Shown here piece by piece: positions 24,607-33,401 of a stretch of DNA of 64,000 nucleotides. The notes beneath the pieces are model-generated. The model had not been told where the DNA came from and did not search any database. It was given only the letters and a program-made list of their open reading frames with translations. A program made the position numbers and the translations under genes. Source of the DNA: Fervidibacter canadensis (GTDB lineage: Bacteria > Armatimonadota > Fervidibacteria > Fervidibacterales > Fervidibacteraceae); contig JBGOEJ010000007.1 of assembly GCA_041446545.1 (NCBI GenBank), positions 62,001 to 126,000 on the forward strand, written 5' to 3'. Numbering within the stretch: position 1 is the first letter of the stretch; the number at the start of each line of letters is the position of its first letter.

Positions 24607-24935
24607 ATGTTGCTACCGCTCAAGGGACGATTGGAGGAAGGCATTGCAGCGTTTCCAGAAGAACTTGCCCGTCGGCTCATCCTTCTCTTTCCCCATGTCG
24701 GCGAGACAATGCTTGATCCTTCCCTGGGCAGTGGCGCAACGATGAGGGGCGCCCGCTTGCTTGGTCGTTCCTGTATCGGCTACGAAATTGACTTAGAACT
24801 TCTGCCAATCATCCGAGCCAAAGTCGGTATGGAAAACGCATCGCTTGTAGACGATGCCCGTTTGAAGTCATCATCCGCGACGATGCCAAGCACCTGTGCA
24901 CATGGCTTTCCGAGCAAGTCAGTAAAAGGAGGTGA
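24607..24935 (+). pseudogene. C-terminal relic of a DNA methyltransferase
   Basis: The frame from ATG 24607 (GAGGATTACCA before it) encodes only the C-terminal part of an amino-methyltransferase: AAFPEELARRLILLFPHVGE, then LDPSLGSGATMRGARLLGRS with the SAM-binding motif I and GYEID. The catalytic (S/D)PPx motif IV part is missing. After about 24850 the good frame shifts: the matching tail FEVIIRDDAKHLCTWLSEQV lies in another frame and stops at 24935. Both N-terminal loss and a frameshift point to a dead gene. It sits between tRNA-Glu and an intact methyltransferase, so it may be the leftover of an earlier R-M system or a partner subunit. Confidence 0.7.
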
Positions 24936-24975
24936 GCAGCAAAATTAGAGGCGAAAAATCGTGAGGTGGGACGCC

Positions 24976-25866
24976 ATGACCGCTGTCCTCTGCGGTGATT
25001 GTGTGGAATTGTTGGACAAGTCAACATTGAGACACCACGGCATTGAGGCAGAATTTGCCCTGACTTTCCTTGACCCGCCGTTCAACCAGGGCAAAGACTA
25101 CGCTTTCTTTGACGACGAGTTGCCGACAGAGGAGTATTGGCGATGGCTCGCACAGGTTTGTGCCAAGGTGTATGACCTGACTGTGGAGGGTGGTGCAGTT
25201 TACTTTATGCACCGTGAGAAAAATGCTGAACATGTCCTTCGGGTTTTGAGGGAGACCGGGTGGACGCTTCAGAACTTGATTGTCTGGCAAAAACGCACAT
25301 CAGCAGTGCCGAACCAATGGCGCTACAGCAAAGCCTACCAAATCATCGCATTTGCCACGAAAGGGCGTAAACCTCGTGTTTTCCATCGCTTGCGCATTGA
25401 CGCGCCGCTTCGCCCCGAATACCGTTATGAACGGGAGAACGGGATGTTTGTCACTGATGTTTGGGACGATATTCGGGAACTCACTTCAGGCTATTATGCA
25501 GGGGATGAGGCATTACGCCATCCCGATGGCAGTCGGATTTGCACTCAGCAAGCACCCATTGCATTACTGCTGCGAATACTGCTTGCATCCACATTGCCAG
25601 GTGATTGGGTGCTTGACCCCTTTGCAGGCACAGGCACAACTTTGGTTGTTGCCCAGCAATTAAGGCGCAACGCTGTAGGAATTGAGATTGACCCTCAAAT
25701 GGTGGAGGTCATTCAATGGCGACTCAATGCGAAGCGTCCCGCTGATAGCGTTGTCCCGCTTCGGCATTACTACCGCTTTACTCCAAATCTGGATGCCATA
25801 TGGCTTGCGGAAACTCCTTGCTATTCGCTAATTGATCCCCAAACGCCGAAGTTGTTTGAAAAATGA
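24976..25866 (+). CDS. DNA amino-methyltransferase (N4-cytosine or N6-adenine), probable type II modification enzyme
   Basis: This 296-residue protein has the beta-class motif order. Motif IV is FLDPPFNQGKDY (residues 31-42). IVWQKRTSAVPNQWRYSKAYQ and ELTSGYYAG follow in the target-recognition region, and SAM motif I near residue 214 is VLDPFAGTGTTLVVAQQL, then AVGIEID. GAGGTGG before ATG 24976 fixes the start; a GTG at 24961 is possible. It ends 13 bp before the probable restriction endonuclease gene. Codon use looks less GC-rich than in flanking genes, and the location just after a tRNA array suggests horizontal gain. The recognition site cannot be predicted. Confidence 0.9.
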   Translation: MTAVLCGDCVELLDKSTLRHHGIEAEFALTFLDPPFNQGKDYAFFDDELPTEEYWRWLAQVCAKVYDLTVEGGAVYFMHREKNAEHVLRVLRETGWTLQNLIVWQKRTSAVPNQWRYSKAYQIIAFATKGRKPRVFHRLRIDAPLRPEYRYERENGMFVTDVWDDIRELTSGYYAGDEALRHPDGSRICTQQAPIALLLRILLASTLPGDWVLDPFAGTGTTLVVAQQLRRNAVGIEIDPQMVEVIQWRLNAKRPADSVVPLRHYYRFTPNLDAIWLAETPCYSLIDPQTPKLFEK

Positions 25867-25879
25867 GGAGGACGCAAGG

Positions 25880-26968
25880 GTGGGTATTTTGAGGCTTTAT
25901 GCGACGCTACTGGCGAGATTGGCTCAATCGCCCGATGAAGCGGTTGAGAGAAGTTTGGACGAGTTGGCTGGAAGTTATGGCGACTTTGCTTACATCGGCA
26001 GTCGGAAGTTGTTGCAATCCATTGTGCTGCATCAAGCGGGCAAGTTGCAGCAAAGGCTTCAACAGGTCACTCAAAACTACTGGCAACAAGCATTGGAGAG
26101 AGTTCAGCCTCAACTGCTTCAACGCTTGCAGCGATGTAAAGATGGTCATTCGGCAGAGGAGGTTGCAGCGGCTTGGTTCGGGCGACGGGACTGGGCAAAG
26201 AACTCTGGTGTTTTCCCAGATTTTGTTTTAGCACTGGACGATGTCCCGACTTTCGGTAACGGGGCGATTTTGGAACTAAAAGATTCCGACGGTAGCAGTA
26301 TTGCTTCGTTCAACTCCACTATTCCGACCCGCTTTAAAACTCTTGCAGAGGTCAAAGAAGTCACAGGAAGCAGGATGGTCTTGGAAGCCTCATGGCTGCG
26401 AGACTTCCCATATTCCCTTAGTGAGGGCTACGAGGGTTGTCCTCGTCATTGTTTTTACCTCGTTCGCACTCATCGTCGCTCGTATAAGCAAGTTCGCATT
26501 TCGTTGGTGGAAGGTTCGTTCTTTGAAACATTGCCCAAAGGGGAATTGCTAAGACGAGTTTGGGAACAAATTTTGAGCGAAAGCGGAGTGCCAGAGGAAC
26601 AGAAACAGCAATTGCTGACTTTGCTGGCAAAGTTAGAACAAGCAACGATTGCCCGTTCCCGCCACATCTCAGGGGCGTCGGTTAAACCTCGTTTTCGCAT
26701 CATGGCGGAAGTTGAAAGCGACGCCAATTTGCACGCTTCTTGCCCAGAAATCGGGGAGCGAACGGTCAACTTGGTCATCAAGCGAGAGCGGTATTACGAT
26801 TGGGCGTGGTTACAAAATGCTTTCTTAGCCGACAGAGTAAGCGTTGTGGTGAAGCCGGAAGGTGAAGGTGCAAGACTTGTGATAAATGGCGATTTGTCCG
26901 TTTGTTGCTTTTCCATCTGGCATCGCCGCAATGGTGAACATTGGTGCTTGCAGTGGCAATTGCCGTAA
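25880..26968 (+). CDS. Probable type II restriction endonuclease (PD-(D/E)XK-like)
   Basis: This 362-residue protein is not a family I can name with certainty. Around residues 113-134 it reads FPDFVLALDD then GNGAILELKDS, a PD-(X)17-ExK arrangement fitting the nuclease core, followed by FNSTIPTRFKTLAEVKEVTG. The N-terminal 100 residues are helical and Gln/Leu-rich. The GTG at 25880 follows GAGGAGGACGCAAGG and lies 13 bp after the methyltransferase stop, which gives the main functional clue. The frame is open from a TTG at 25832. Together the two genes make a plausible R-M system with an unknown target. Confidence 0.6.
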   Translation: MGILRLYATLLARLAQSPDEAVERSLDELAGSYGDFAYIGSRKLLQSIVLHQAGKLQQRLQQVTQNYWQQALERVQPQLLQRLQRCKDGHSAEEVAAAWFGRRDWAKNSGVFPDFVLALDDVPTFGNGAILELKDSDGSSIASFNSTIPTRFKTLAEVKEVTGSRMVLEASWLRDFPYSLSEGYEGCPRHCFYLVRTHRRSYKQVRISLVEGSFFETLPKGELLRRVWEQILSESGVPEEQKQQLLTLLAKLEQATIARSRHISGASVKPRFRIMAEVESDANLHASCPEIGERTVNLVIKRERYYDWAWLQNAFLADRVSVVVKPEGEGARLVINGDLSVCCFSIWHRRNGEHWCLQWQLP

Positions 26969-27013
26969 GTCAGCAAGCAAATTTGCGTCATAAACTTTTG
27001 GCGGTGATGTGCG

Positions 27014-30000
27014 GTGAAGGTTTGGTTTGTGTTGGCGAATTTGGTTTTGGTAGGAGGGATTGCAATGGCTGAGTTGAGGGTGACCAACCTGCGGTGTGAG
27101 TATTTGGCCAATCCGTTGGGTGTTGATGTTTTGCCGCCGAGGTTGAGTTGGGTCGTGGAAGCCACCGACCCAAATGAACGAGGGCAGAATCAAACCGCTT
27201 ACCAACTCCTCGTCGCTTCCAACCGTGACAACCTTGACAAAGACATCGGAGATTTGTGGGACACGGGGAAGGTCGCTTCCAACGAAACGATGGTCGCCTA
27301 CGCTGGCAAACCGCTCCGCTCGTTGATGGAATGTTGGTGGAAAGTGCGGGTTTGGGACAAGGACGGGAAGCCATCGGAGTGGAGCGAACCTGCTCGTTGG
27401 GTGATGGGCATTTTAGAGCCGAGGGAGTGGAAAGCCGAATGGATTGGCTACGATGAACCTGCACCATGGGAGGAACGATGGCTGAATTTCAATGGCTGCC
27501 GCTGGATTTGGTCCCCAGAAAACAACCCGCGCCAAAACGCTCCCGTCGGCACTCGCCACTTTCGCCGAACTTTTGAGTTGCCTGCCGACAGAAAAATCGT
27601 CCGCGCTCTTGTTTTGTTCACTGCCGACAACCAATTTGTCTTGTTCGTCAACGGTGTGGAAGTTGCCCGCAGTGACGGAAAGGAATTCGCTTGGCAGCGA
27701 CCGCAAACTTCGGAAGTGACCCACCTGTTAAAACCCGGCAAAAATCTCTTGGCTGTCGCCGCAACAAACGAAGGCGGACCAGCAGGTTTGTTGGGCAAAT
27801 TGGTCGTTGAGTTTGAACAAGGTGAGCCGCTCATCATTGTCACCGACCGCAGTTGGAAATGCTCCCGCAACGAACAACCTAACTGGCAACAACCCGATTT
27901 TGACGATAGTGGCTGGCAGGACGCTCGCGAAATCGGCAACTTTGGTGTTCCGCCTTGGGGTTCGGTTAGCCCTCAAGCCGTTTATGTCCCGCCTTTGCCC
28001 TTCCTCCGCAAAACTTTCAACATTGACAAACCCGTTAAGCGCGCCCTTGTGGTCGTCAGCGCACTGGGGACATGCGAGTTGCGGTTGAACGGGCAGCGGG
28101 TCACCGAAGATTACTTCGTGCCGGGATGGTCTGACTATCGCAAGCGGGTTTACTACCGCGTTTACGAAGTGACCCATTTGCTACGGCAAGGGAGAAACGC
28201 TATCGGTGCCGTCTTGCACGACGAGTGGTATGCGGGCTATCAAGGCGGCTGGGGACAACGCAACAAGTTCGGCGGCGAACCGAGATTGTTCGTGCAACTT
28301 CCCATTGAATTCACCGACGGGTCAGAGCAATTGGTCATCAGCGACGGGACTTGGAAGGCAACTTACGGTCCGATTTTGGAAGCCGACAACTACATGGGCG
28401 AAACCTACGACGCAAGGCGGGAGTTGGTCGGTTGGGACATGCCCGATTACGACGACAGCGATTGGAAGCCCGTTGTAACGGGACGCGGGACGGGGGACGA
28501 GGGACGCGAAAGTTTGCAACTGACTTGGCATCCCGGTCCGCCGATTCGCAAAGTGATGGAGTTGCCTGCGAAGTCGGTGCGGGAAGTCAAGCCGGGCGTC
28601 TTCATCTTTGACTTGGGGCAAAACATGGTCGGCGTCGTCAGGTTGAAAGTGCGCAATGCACCGTCGGGCACGAAAATCGTTTTGCGCTACGGCGAAGTCC
28701 TTGAACCCGATGGCACTTTGCACACGGCGAACTTGCGGGGCGCTCGTGCGACGGACACTTACATTTGCAAGGGCGCTCCCGAAGAAGTTTGGGAGCCACG
28801 CTTTACCTATCACGGCTTCCGCTATGTGGAAGTGACGGGCTACCCTGGCACGCCGCCGTTGGATGCCATCACGGGCATCGTGCTGCATTCCGATGTTCCG
28901 ATGATTGGCGAGTTTGAGTGCTCACATCCGTTGGTCAACCGCTTGGTGGAGAACATCCGTTGGGGTCTGAGGGGCAACTACTTTGAAGTTCCGACCGATT
29001 GTCCGCAGCGGGATGAACGGCAAGGATGGACAGGCGACGCGCAAATTTTCGTCCGCACCGCCACTTACCTCGCTGACATCAGCGCCTTCATGAACAAGTG
29101 GCTCATTGACTTAAACGATGGGCAAAACGAAGAAGGCGTTTATCCTCATGTCGCTCCCGCTGTCGGCGGCGGTTACGGTTCACCCGCTTGGAGCGATGCG
29201 GGCATCATCGTCCCTTACACCCTCTGGCGCGTGACGGGCGATGAGCGATTTATCACCCGACACTACGACAACATGCGCCGCTACTTGGATTACTTGGAAC
29301 GCAACAGCGAAAACGGCTTGCGCCCAGCCATCGGTTACGGCGATTGGGTGGCGGCGGGTGCTGAAACGCCGAAGGATGTCATCGCTACTGCTTACTTCGC
29401 TTATTCCGCTAAGTTGATGGCAAAGATGGCAGAGGCAATTGGACGCAAAGAAGACGCTGAACGCTACCGCCAATTATTTGCCCGCATCCGCGACGCTTTC
29501 GTCAAGGCATATGTGCAACCTGATGGGCGTATCAAGGGCGAAACTCAAACTTGCTACGCATTGGCGCTGGACTTGGATTTATTGCCCGACGAGTTGAAAC
29601 CCAAAGCCTTAGCGCACCTCGTCGCCGACATTGAACAGCGGGGTTGGCATTTGTCCACTGGCTTTGTCGGGACTCGCCATTTGATGTCCGTGCTGAGCAA
29701 GTTTGGGCGAACGGATGTCGCCTACCGTTTGCTGTTGCAGGAAACTTATCCGTCGTGGCTTTACATGGTGCGGATGGGAGCGACGACAATTTGGGAGCGA
29801 TGGAACAGCATCCTGCCCGATGGGCGCATCCATGAGCCGGGCATGAATTCCTTCAACCACTACGCTTTCGGTTGCGTCGGCGAATGGCTGTTCGGTGTCG
29901 TTGCAGGCATCGCCGAGGTGGAGCCAGGTTTTCGCCGCATCTTAATTCGCCCGAATCCAGATGGCTTGGAGTTTGTGCGGGCAAGTTACGAGTCAGTGCG

Positions 30001-30232
30001 GGGGCGTATCGGCGTGGAGTGGCGCAAGGAAGGCAACCGCTTCCACCTGCTTATCACCATCCCTGCCAACACGACAGCCTTGGTCTTTGTGCCTGCAAGG
30101 GACGCTAACGCCGTGACCGAAAGCGGCAAACCCGCCACGCAATCGGAAGGTGTGAAGTTCCTGAGGACGGAAAATGGCTGGGCGATTTACGAGGTGACCA
30201 GTGGTCGCTATCATTTCGTCAGCGAGCGGTAG
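27014..30232 (+). CDS. GH78 alpha-L-rhamnosidase
   Basis: This 1072-residue protein has the GH78 layout: an N-terminal Ig-like part (VTNLRCEYLANPLGVD, PRLSWVV), galactose-binding-like modules (TRHFRRTFELP; FLRKTFNIDKPVKRALV), then a concanavalin-like domain and the (alpha/alpha)6 catalytic barrel. TDCPQRDERQGWTGDAQIF (about residues 659-677) carries the catalytic acids. MSVLSKFGRTDVAYRLLLQ and ATTIWERWNSI lie near the C-terminal sandwich. GTG 27014 gives a convincing signal peptide (MKVWFVLANLVLVGGIAMA, cut after AMA). ATG 27065, with TAGGAGGG before it, would give a cytoplasmic protein. A GGGACNN tract at 28480-28507 encodes GRGTGDEGR inside a loop. Confidence 0.93.
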   Translation: MKVWFVLANLVLVGGIAMAELRVTNLRCEYLANPLGVDVLPPRLSWVVEATDPNERGQNQTAYQLLVASNRDNLDKDIGDLWDTGKVASNETMVAYAGKPLRSLMECWWKVRVWDKDGKPSEWSEPARWVMGILEPREWKAEWIGYDEPAPWEERWLNFNGCRWIWSPENNPRQNAPVGTRHFRRTFELPADRKIVRALVLFTADNQFVLFVNGVEVARSDGKEFAWQRPQTSEVTHLLKPGKNLLAVAATNEGGPAGLLGKLVVEFEQGEPLIIVTDRSWKCSRNEQPNWQQPDFDDSGWQDAREIGNFGVPPWGSVSPQAVYVPPLPFLRKTFNIDKPVKRALVVVSALGTCELRLNGQRVTEDYFVPGWSDYRKRVYYRVYEVTHLLRQGRNAIGAVLHDEWYAGYQGGWGQRNKFGGEPRLFVQLPIEFTDGSEQLVISDGTWKATYGPILEADNYMGETYDARRELVGWDMPDYDDSDWKPVVTGRGTGDEGRESLQLTWHPGPPIRKVMELPAKSVREVKPGVFIFDLGQNMVGVVRLKVRNAPSGTKIVLRYGEVLEPDGTLHTANLRGARATDTYICKGAPEEVWEPRFTYHGFRYVEVTGYPGTPPLDAITGIVLHSDVPMIGEFECSHPLVNRLVENIRWGLRGNYFEVPTDCPQRDERQGWTGDAQIFVRTATYLADISAFMNKWLIDLNDGQNEEGVYPHVAPAVGGGYGSPAWSDAGIIVPYTLWRVTGDERFITRHYDNMRRYLDYLERNSENGLRPAIGYGDWVAAGAETPKDVIATAYFAYSAKLMAKMAEAIGRKEDAERYRQLFARIRDAFVKAYVQPDGRIKGETQTCYALALDLDLLPDELKPKALAHLVADIEQRGWHLSTGFVGTRHLMSVLSKFGRTDVAYRLLLQETYPSWLYMVRMGATTIWERWNSILPDGRIHEPGMNSFNHYAFGCVGEWLFGVVAGIAEVEPGFRRILIRPNPDGLEFVRASYESVRGRIGVEWRKEGNRFHLLITIPANTTALVFVPARDANAVTESGKPATQSEGVKFLRTENGWAIYEVTSGRYHFVSER
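28480..28507 (+). repeat. Heptamer tract (4 x GGGACNN) inside the GH78 gene
   Basis: GGGACGC, GGGACGG, GGGACGA, GGGACGC, translated at about residues 489-498. Confidence 0.9.
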
Positions 30233-30256
30233 AGCGATGGGAAAGGGGTGAGCAAA

Positions 30257-30550
30257 ATGCCCTTGAGCCGTGAAGAAGTTTTGCATGTCGCCTTGTTGGC
30301 GCGTTTAGAACTGGACGACGCTGAAATTGAGCGCTATACATGGGAACTCAACCGCATCTTGGAGCACATTGAAAAGTTGCGGGAGTTGAACACCGAAGGC
30401 GTGGAGCCGACCTCCCACGCCATTCCCCTCTCCAATGTCTTTCGCCCTGACGAACCAGGCGAACCCCTTCCTCGCGAGGAAGTCTTGATGAACGCACCCG
30501 ACGCCGTAGATGGCTACTTCCGCGTCCCCCGCGTCGTGGAAGAGTCGTGA
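30257..30550 (+). CDS. gatC: Asp/Glu-tRNA amidotransferase subunit C
   Basis: This 97-residue protein matches GatC: LSREEVLHVALLARLELDDAEIERY, the helix ELNRILEHIEKLRELNTEGVEPT, then SNVFRPDEPGEPLPREEVL and NAPDAVDGYFRVPRVVE. GatC holds GatA and GatB together in the enzyme that converts mischarged Glu-tRNA(Gln) or Asp-tRNA(Asn). ATG 30257 after AAGGGGTGAGCAAA is chosen; a GTG at 30248 is possible. gatA and gatB are not adjacent. It starts 24 bp after the rhamnosidase stop, probably by chance. Confidence 0.95.
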   Translation: MPLSREEVLHVALLARLELDDAEIERYTWELNRILEHIEKLRELNTEGVEPTSHAIPLSNVFRPDEPGEPLPREEVLMNAPDAVDGYFRVPRVVEES

Positions 30551-30552
30551 CG

Positions 30553-30616
30553 GCAGCGAATGGCGAATAGCGACGGGCGATGGGCAATTCGCCATTGGCT
30601 ATTCGCCATTCGCTAC
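30553..30616. repeat. Palindromic heptamer array (GCGANNN family)
   Basis: Successive seven-base steps such as GGCGAAT, AGCGACG, GGCGATG, GGCAATT, CGCCATT, GGCTATT, CGCCATT. Similar runs lie at 41701-41768, 51535-51600 and 58478-58515. Confidence 0.7.
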
Positions 30617-30641
30617 CTTTCAACCATTCGCTGCGTTTTCT

Positions 30642-30665
30642 GTCGCGGCTGATAGCCGCTCCAAC
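30642..30665. repeat. REP-like palindrome
   Basis: GTCGCGGCTGATAGCCGCTC is the reverse-oriented copy of the palindrome at 8903-8926 and 49559-49581. Confidence 0.6.
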
Positions 30666-30831
30666 AGGTTTGCGGCTAATGTCACTCCCGCGACCAGTCA
30701 CCAATTGCTATTCGCTAATTGCCGCCGTTTTGGTAGGAGCCCCGTAAGGGGCGACTATTGCGACTATTCGGGTTTGCGGCTAACACTGTCCCTACATCGT
30801 CGTCATCGCTTAGGGGGTGACGGCAATAAAA

Positions 30832-31578
30832 ATGACGGCGCCTCCTTGGTTGGAACGAATTTTGAACCTGCTTTATCCGCCCCGCTGTGGCGTTTGCCGT
30901 CGCTTTTGGGATGGCGCCATTTGTGATGACTGCTTGGCGAGATGGCAACCTGTCACCCCACCCTATTGTCTTTGGTGCGGTCGCCCCTTTGACCCGATGG
31001 CGAAAACTTCGCCTCTTTGCGGTCTTTGTTTGCGGGGGCGTTACCGCTTTGACGGTGCTCGTTCCGCCGTCCGTTACGAAGGCATCGGTCGGGAAACCGT
31101 TCACGCTTTGAAGTTCCATCGTAAGCCCCGCCTTGCCCAACCGATGGGCGAACGGATGACGCAAGTGTTGGAGCGCGCTCTCAACGGTGACGATGGCTTG
31201 TTGCCTGAAGGATGGCTCCGTCCCGATTTCCTCGTCCCTGTCCCGCTCCATCGGGTCGCCCAGCGCCAACGCGGTTACAACCAAGCCGCCCTGTTAGCCC
31301 AAGTCGTCGGCGAAAGGCTGAACATTCCCGTCGCCGAGTTAGTGGCGCAAATTCGCCCGATGAGACCGCAAATGTCATTGAGCGAAAAGGAGCGCTGGGA
31401 AAATGTGCGGGGTGCTTTTGCCGTCACCGATTCTAACGCCGTCAAAGGGCGCATCCTTGTCGTCGTGGACGATGTGATGACGACGGGCGCTACACTCCAT
31501 GAAGTTGCCCGCATCCTCAAACAGTCGGGTGCTTGCCGCGTCTATTGCCTTACCTTTGCCCGCACCGTTTCCCTGTAG
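30832..31578 (+). CDS. comF: ComF family phosphoribosyltransferase-like protein
   Basis: This 248-residue protein has the ComF pattern: paired zinc-binding cysteines near the N-terminus (CGVC, CDDC, CLWC, CGLC), VRYEGIGRETVHALKFHRKP, VPVPLHRVAQRQRGYNQAAL and the PRPP-loop VVVDDVMTTGATL. ComF supports DNA uptake in competent bacteria and possibly helicase loading. Together with type IV pilin genes and a prepilin peptidase in this window, it suggests competence is possible. The start is uncertain: ATG 30832 lies 11 bp past GGGGGTGA, while a GTG at 30817 is in frame. No comEA or comEC is seen. Confidence 0.88.
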   Translation: MTAPPWLERILNLLYPPRCGVCRRFWDGAICDDCLARWQPVTPPYCLWCGRPFDPMAKTSPLCGLCLRGRYRFDGARSAVRYEGIGRETVHALKFHRKPRLAQPMGERMTQVLERALNGDDGLLPEGWLRPDFLVPVPLHRVAQRQRGYNQAALLAQVVGERLNIPVAELVAQIRPMRPQMSLSEKERWENVRGAFAVTDSNAVKGRILVVVDDVMTTGATLHEVARILKQSGACRVYCLTFARTVSL

Positions 31579-31613
31579 CGACCCGTGTTACGATAATGGC
31601 GGAGGTGTTTAAG

Positions 31614-32399
31614 ATGCCCTCGCCCTTTCCTGGCATGGACCCATACTTGGAAGCGTCGGAAATTTGGGTGGATTTTCACTCGGACTTGGCGGCTGAAATT
31701 CGGACGGTCCTCAACCGAACCATGCCGCGTCGTTATATTGCGCAAGTCTCCCCCCGTGTCGTTTACGAGGTCGTGGAAATTGGCGAATTGCGCTCTGCCC
31801 GACCCGATGTGGGCGTTTATGCTCAAAGTGAACCGAGCGGTATCGGCAGTTCAGAGGCAGTTGCGACCGCAGTCGCACCTGTGGAAAGCGTCGTCGCCAT
31901 AGAGGAACCCGTTCGCTACTACTCGGTTGAAATCCGAGAGGTTGGGACGATGAGGCTTGTGACTGCCATTGAAATCTTGTCGCCTGCCAACAAGCGTTCC
32001 GGCTCTGATGCCCGCAGGGAATACCTTGACAAGCGGCGGGCGATATTGCGTTCCAGCACCCACCTGATGGAGATTGACCTTTTGCGAGGCGGTGAAAGGA
32101 TGCCGCTGGAGAAACCTGTGCCGAAGGCTGCCTACTACATTGTCCTTAGCCGCATTCAAAAACGCCCTCGCGTTGAAGTTTGGCCGGTGCAACTTTGGGA
32201 GAAGTTGCCGACCATTCCTGTCCCTCTGCTCCCTCCTGACCCTGATGTTCCGTTGGACTTGAATGCCATCGTCGCTTCTGTCTACGAACGAGGCGCTTAC
32301 GACCGCATCCTTGACTACCGCCAACCGCCGCCACCACCTTTGACCGATGAAGAGGCTCAGTGGATTGACAGGTGGCTGAGAGAAAAAGGGTTGCGGTGA
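31614..32399 (+). CDS. DUF4058 family protein, copy 1
   Basis: This 261-residue protein begins MPSPFPGMDPYLEASEIW, the hallmark of DUF4058 (PF13267), with VDFHSDLAAEIRTVL, YIAQVSPRVVYEV, SVEIREVGTMRLVTAIEIL, SPANK and a C-terminal DVPLDLNAIVASVYERGAYD. It is usually seen in Cyanobacteria, Planctomycetes and relatives; its function is unknown. The start is ATG 31614 (GGCGGAGGTGTTTAAG before it), not the longer frame from 31533. A second copy follows 34 bp later. The first ~80 bp and last ~230 bp of the two genes are almost identical, while the middles differ. Confidence 0.85.
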   Translation: MPSPFPGMDPYLEASEIWVDFHSDLAAEIRTVLNRTMPRRYIAQVSPRVVYEVVEIGELRSARPDVGVYAQSEPSGIGSSEAVATAVAPVESVVAIEEPVRYYSVEIREVGTMRLVTAIEILSPANKRSGSDARREYLDKRRAILRSSTHLMEIDLLRGGERMPLEKPVPKAAYYIVLSRIQKRPRVEVWPVQLWEKLPTIPVPLLPPDPDVPLDLNAIVASVYERGAYDRILDYRQPPPPPLTDEEAQWIDRWLREKGLR

Positions 32400-32433
32400 C
32401 CACAATCGTTGGATCGGTTCGGAGGTGTTTAAG

Positions 32434-33216
32434 ATGCCCTCGCCCTTTCCTGGCATGGACCCATACTTGGAAGCGTCGGAAATTTGGGTGGACTTTCACA
32501 ATCGTTTGGCAGAGGTTATTTCTGCCGAGTTGAACAAATCGTTAGGGCGGCGTTACATCGCTCGCCTTTCGCCCCGTGTCGTCTGCGAAATTGTGGACAC
32601 AGGGATTTTGAAAACCATTCGCCCAGATGTCGCCCTCTACAAGCAACCCAATGAGCAGGGGGAAGTTCAAACGGCGACAGCGGTTTTAACCGCACCCGTT
32701 GAGAGCCGTGTGGCGATAGAAGAACCTGTCCGATTGCATTCGGTTGAGATTCTTGAAGTCGGGACGATGCGCTTGGTGACGGCAATTGAAATCCTTTCGC
32801 CCGCCAACAAACGAGTGGGCAGCAAGGCAAGGGACGAGTATCTGGAGAAGCGGCAGGAACTTTTAAGGTCGCCCGTTCACCTGATGGAGATTGACCTTTT
32901 GCGAGGCGGTGAAAGGATGCCCCTTGAAACACCTGTCCCCAAAGCGGCTTACTATATCGTCCTCAGCCGCACTCAGCGCCGTCCCATCGTTGAAGTTTGG
33001 CCGGTGCAACTTTGGGAGAAGTTGCCGACCATTCCTGTCCCTCTGCTCCCTCCTGACCCTGATGTTCCGTTGGACTTGAACGCCATCGTCGCTTCTGTCT
33101 ACGAACGAGGCGCTTACGACCGCATCCTTGACTACCGCCAACCGCCGCCACCACCTTTGACCGATGAAGAGGCTCAGTGGATTGACAGGTGGCTGAGAGA
33201 AAAAGGGTTGCGATGA
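32434..33216 (+). CDS. DUF4058 family protein, copy 2
   Basis: This 260-residue tandem paralogue of the preceding gene has the same MPSPFPGMDPYLEASEIW opening, the same CGGAGGTGTTTAAG leader and a nearly identical C-terminus from VEVWPVQLWEKLPTIP onward. The middle diverges: NRLAEVISAELNKSLGRRY and CEIVDTGILKTIRPD replace the copy 1 sequences. Such a mosaic fits recent duplication or gene conversion at both ends. Function unknown. Confidence 0.85.
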   Translation: MPSPFPGMDPYLEASEIWVDFHNRLAEVISAELNKSLGRRYIARLSPRVVCEIVDTGILKTIRPDVALYKQPNEQGEVQTATAVLTAPVESRVAIEEPVRLHSVEILEVGTMRLVTAIEILSPANKRVGSKARDEYLEKRQELLRSPVHLMEIDLLRGGERMPLETPVPKAAYYIVLSRTQRRPIVEVWPVQLWEKLPTIPVPLLPPDPDVPLDLNAIVASVYERGAYDRILDYRQPPPPPLTDEEAQWIDRWLREKGLR

Positions 33217-33248
33217 ACCATTGACCGTAGAGTTTGGTCTGCACTTTA

Positions 33249-33267
33249 GCGTCGGAGGTCCCGACGC
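33249..33267. terminator. Hairpin after the DUF4058 pair
   Basis: GCGTCGG pairs with CCGACGC around AGGTC, 33 bp after the second DUF4058 stop. No T run follows, so termination is uncertain. Confidence 0.35.
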
Positions 33268-33401
33268 CTCCTTCACCTTTCTTGGCACTTTTCTGGCACG
33301 GCTTTACGCCGTCGCCCCAAAATATCCCGTTGGAGTGGCTGTTAGCTGCGACGCTTCTCCCAATGAAACTGCGTCGGATTCACGCCTTTTGAGGCTTTGA
33401 T

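Larger units (their letters stand above)
30551..30831. other. Intergenic region rich in short repeats
   Basis: The first part (30553-30616) is a heptamer array of the GCGANNN type, in both orientations so that it folds on itself (GGCGAAT/ATTCGCC units). A REP-like palindrome lies at 30642-30665. I see no gene; the comF promoter must lie in the remainder. Confidence 0.65.

Noticed and set aside
30553..30616. Heptamer array as a CRISPR array
   Set aside because: The repeat unit is 7 bases with no spacers of regular size, and units are mirrored; it does not fit CRISPR repeat-spacer structure. No CRISPR array was seen anywhere in the window.
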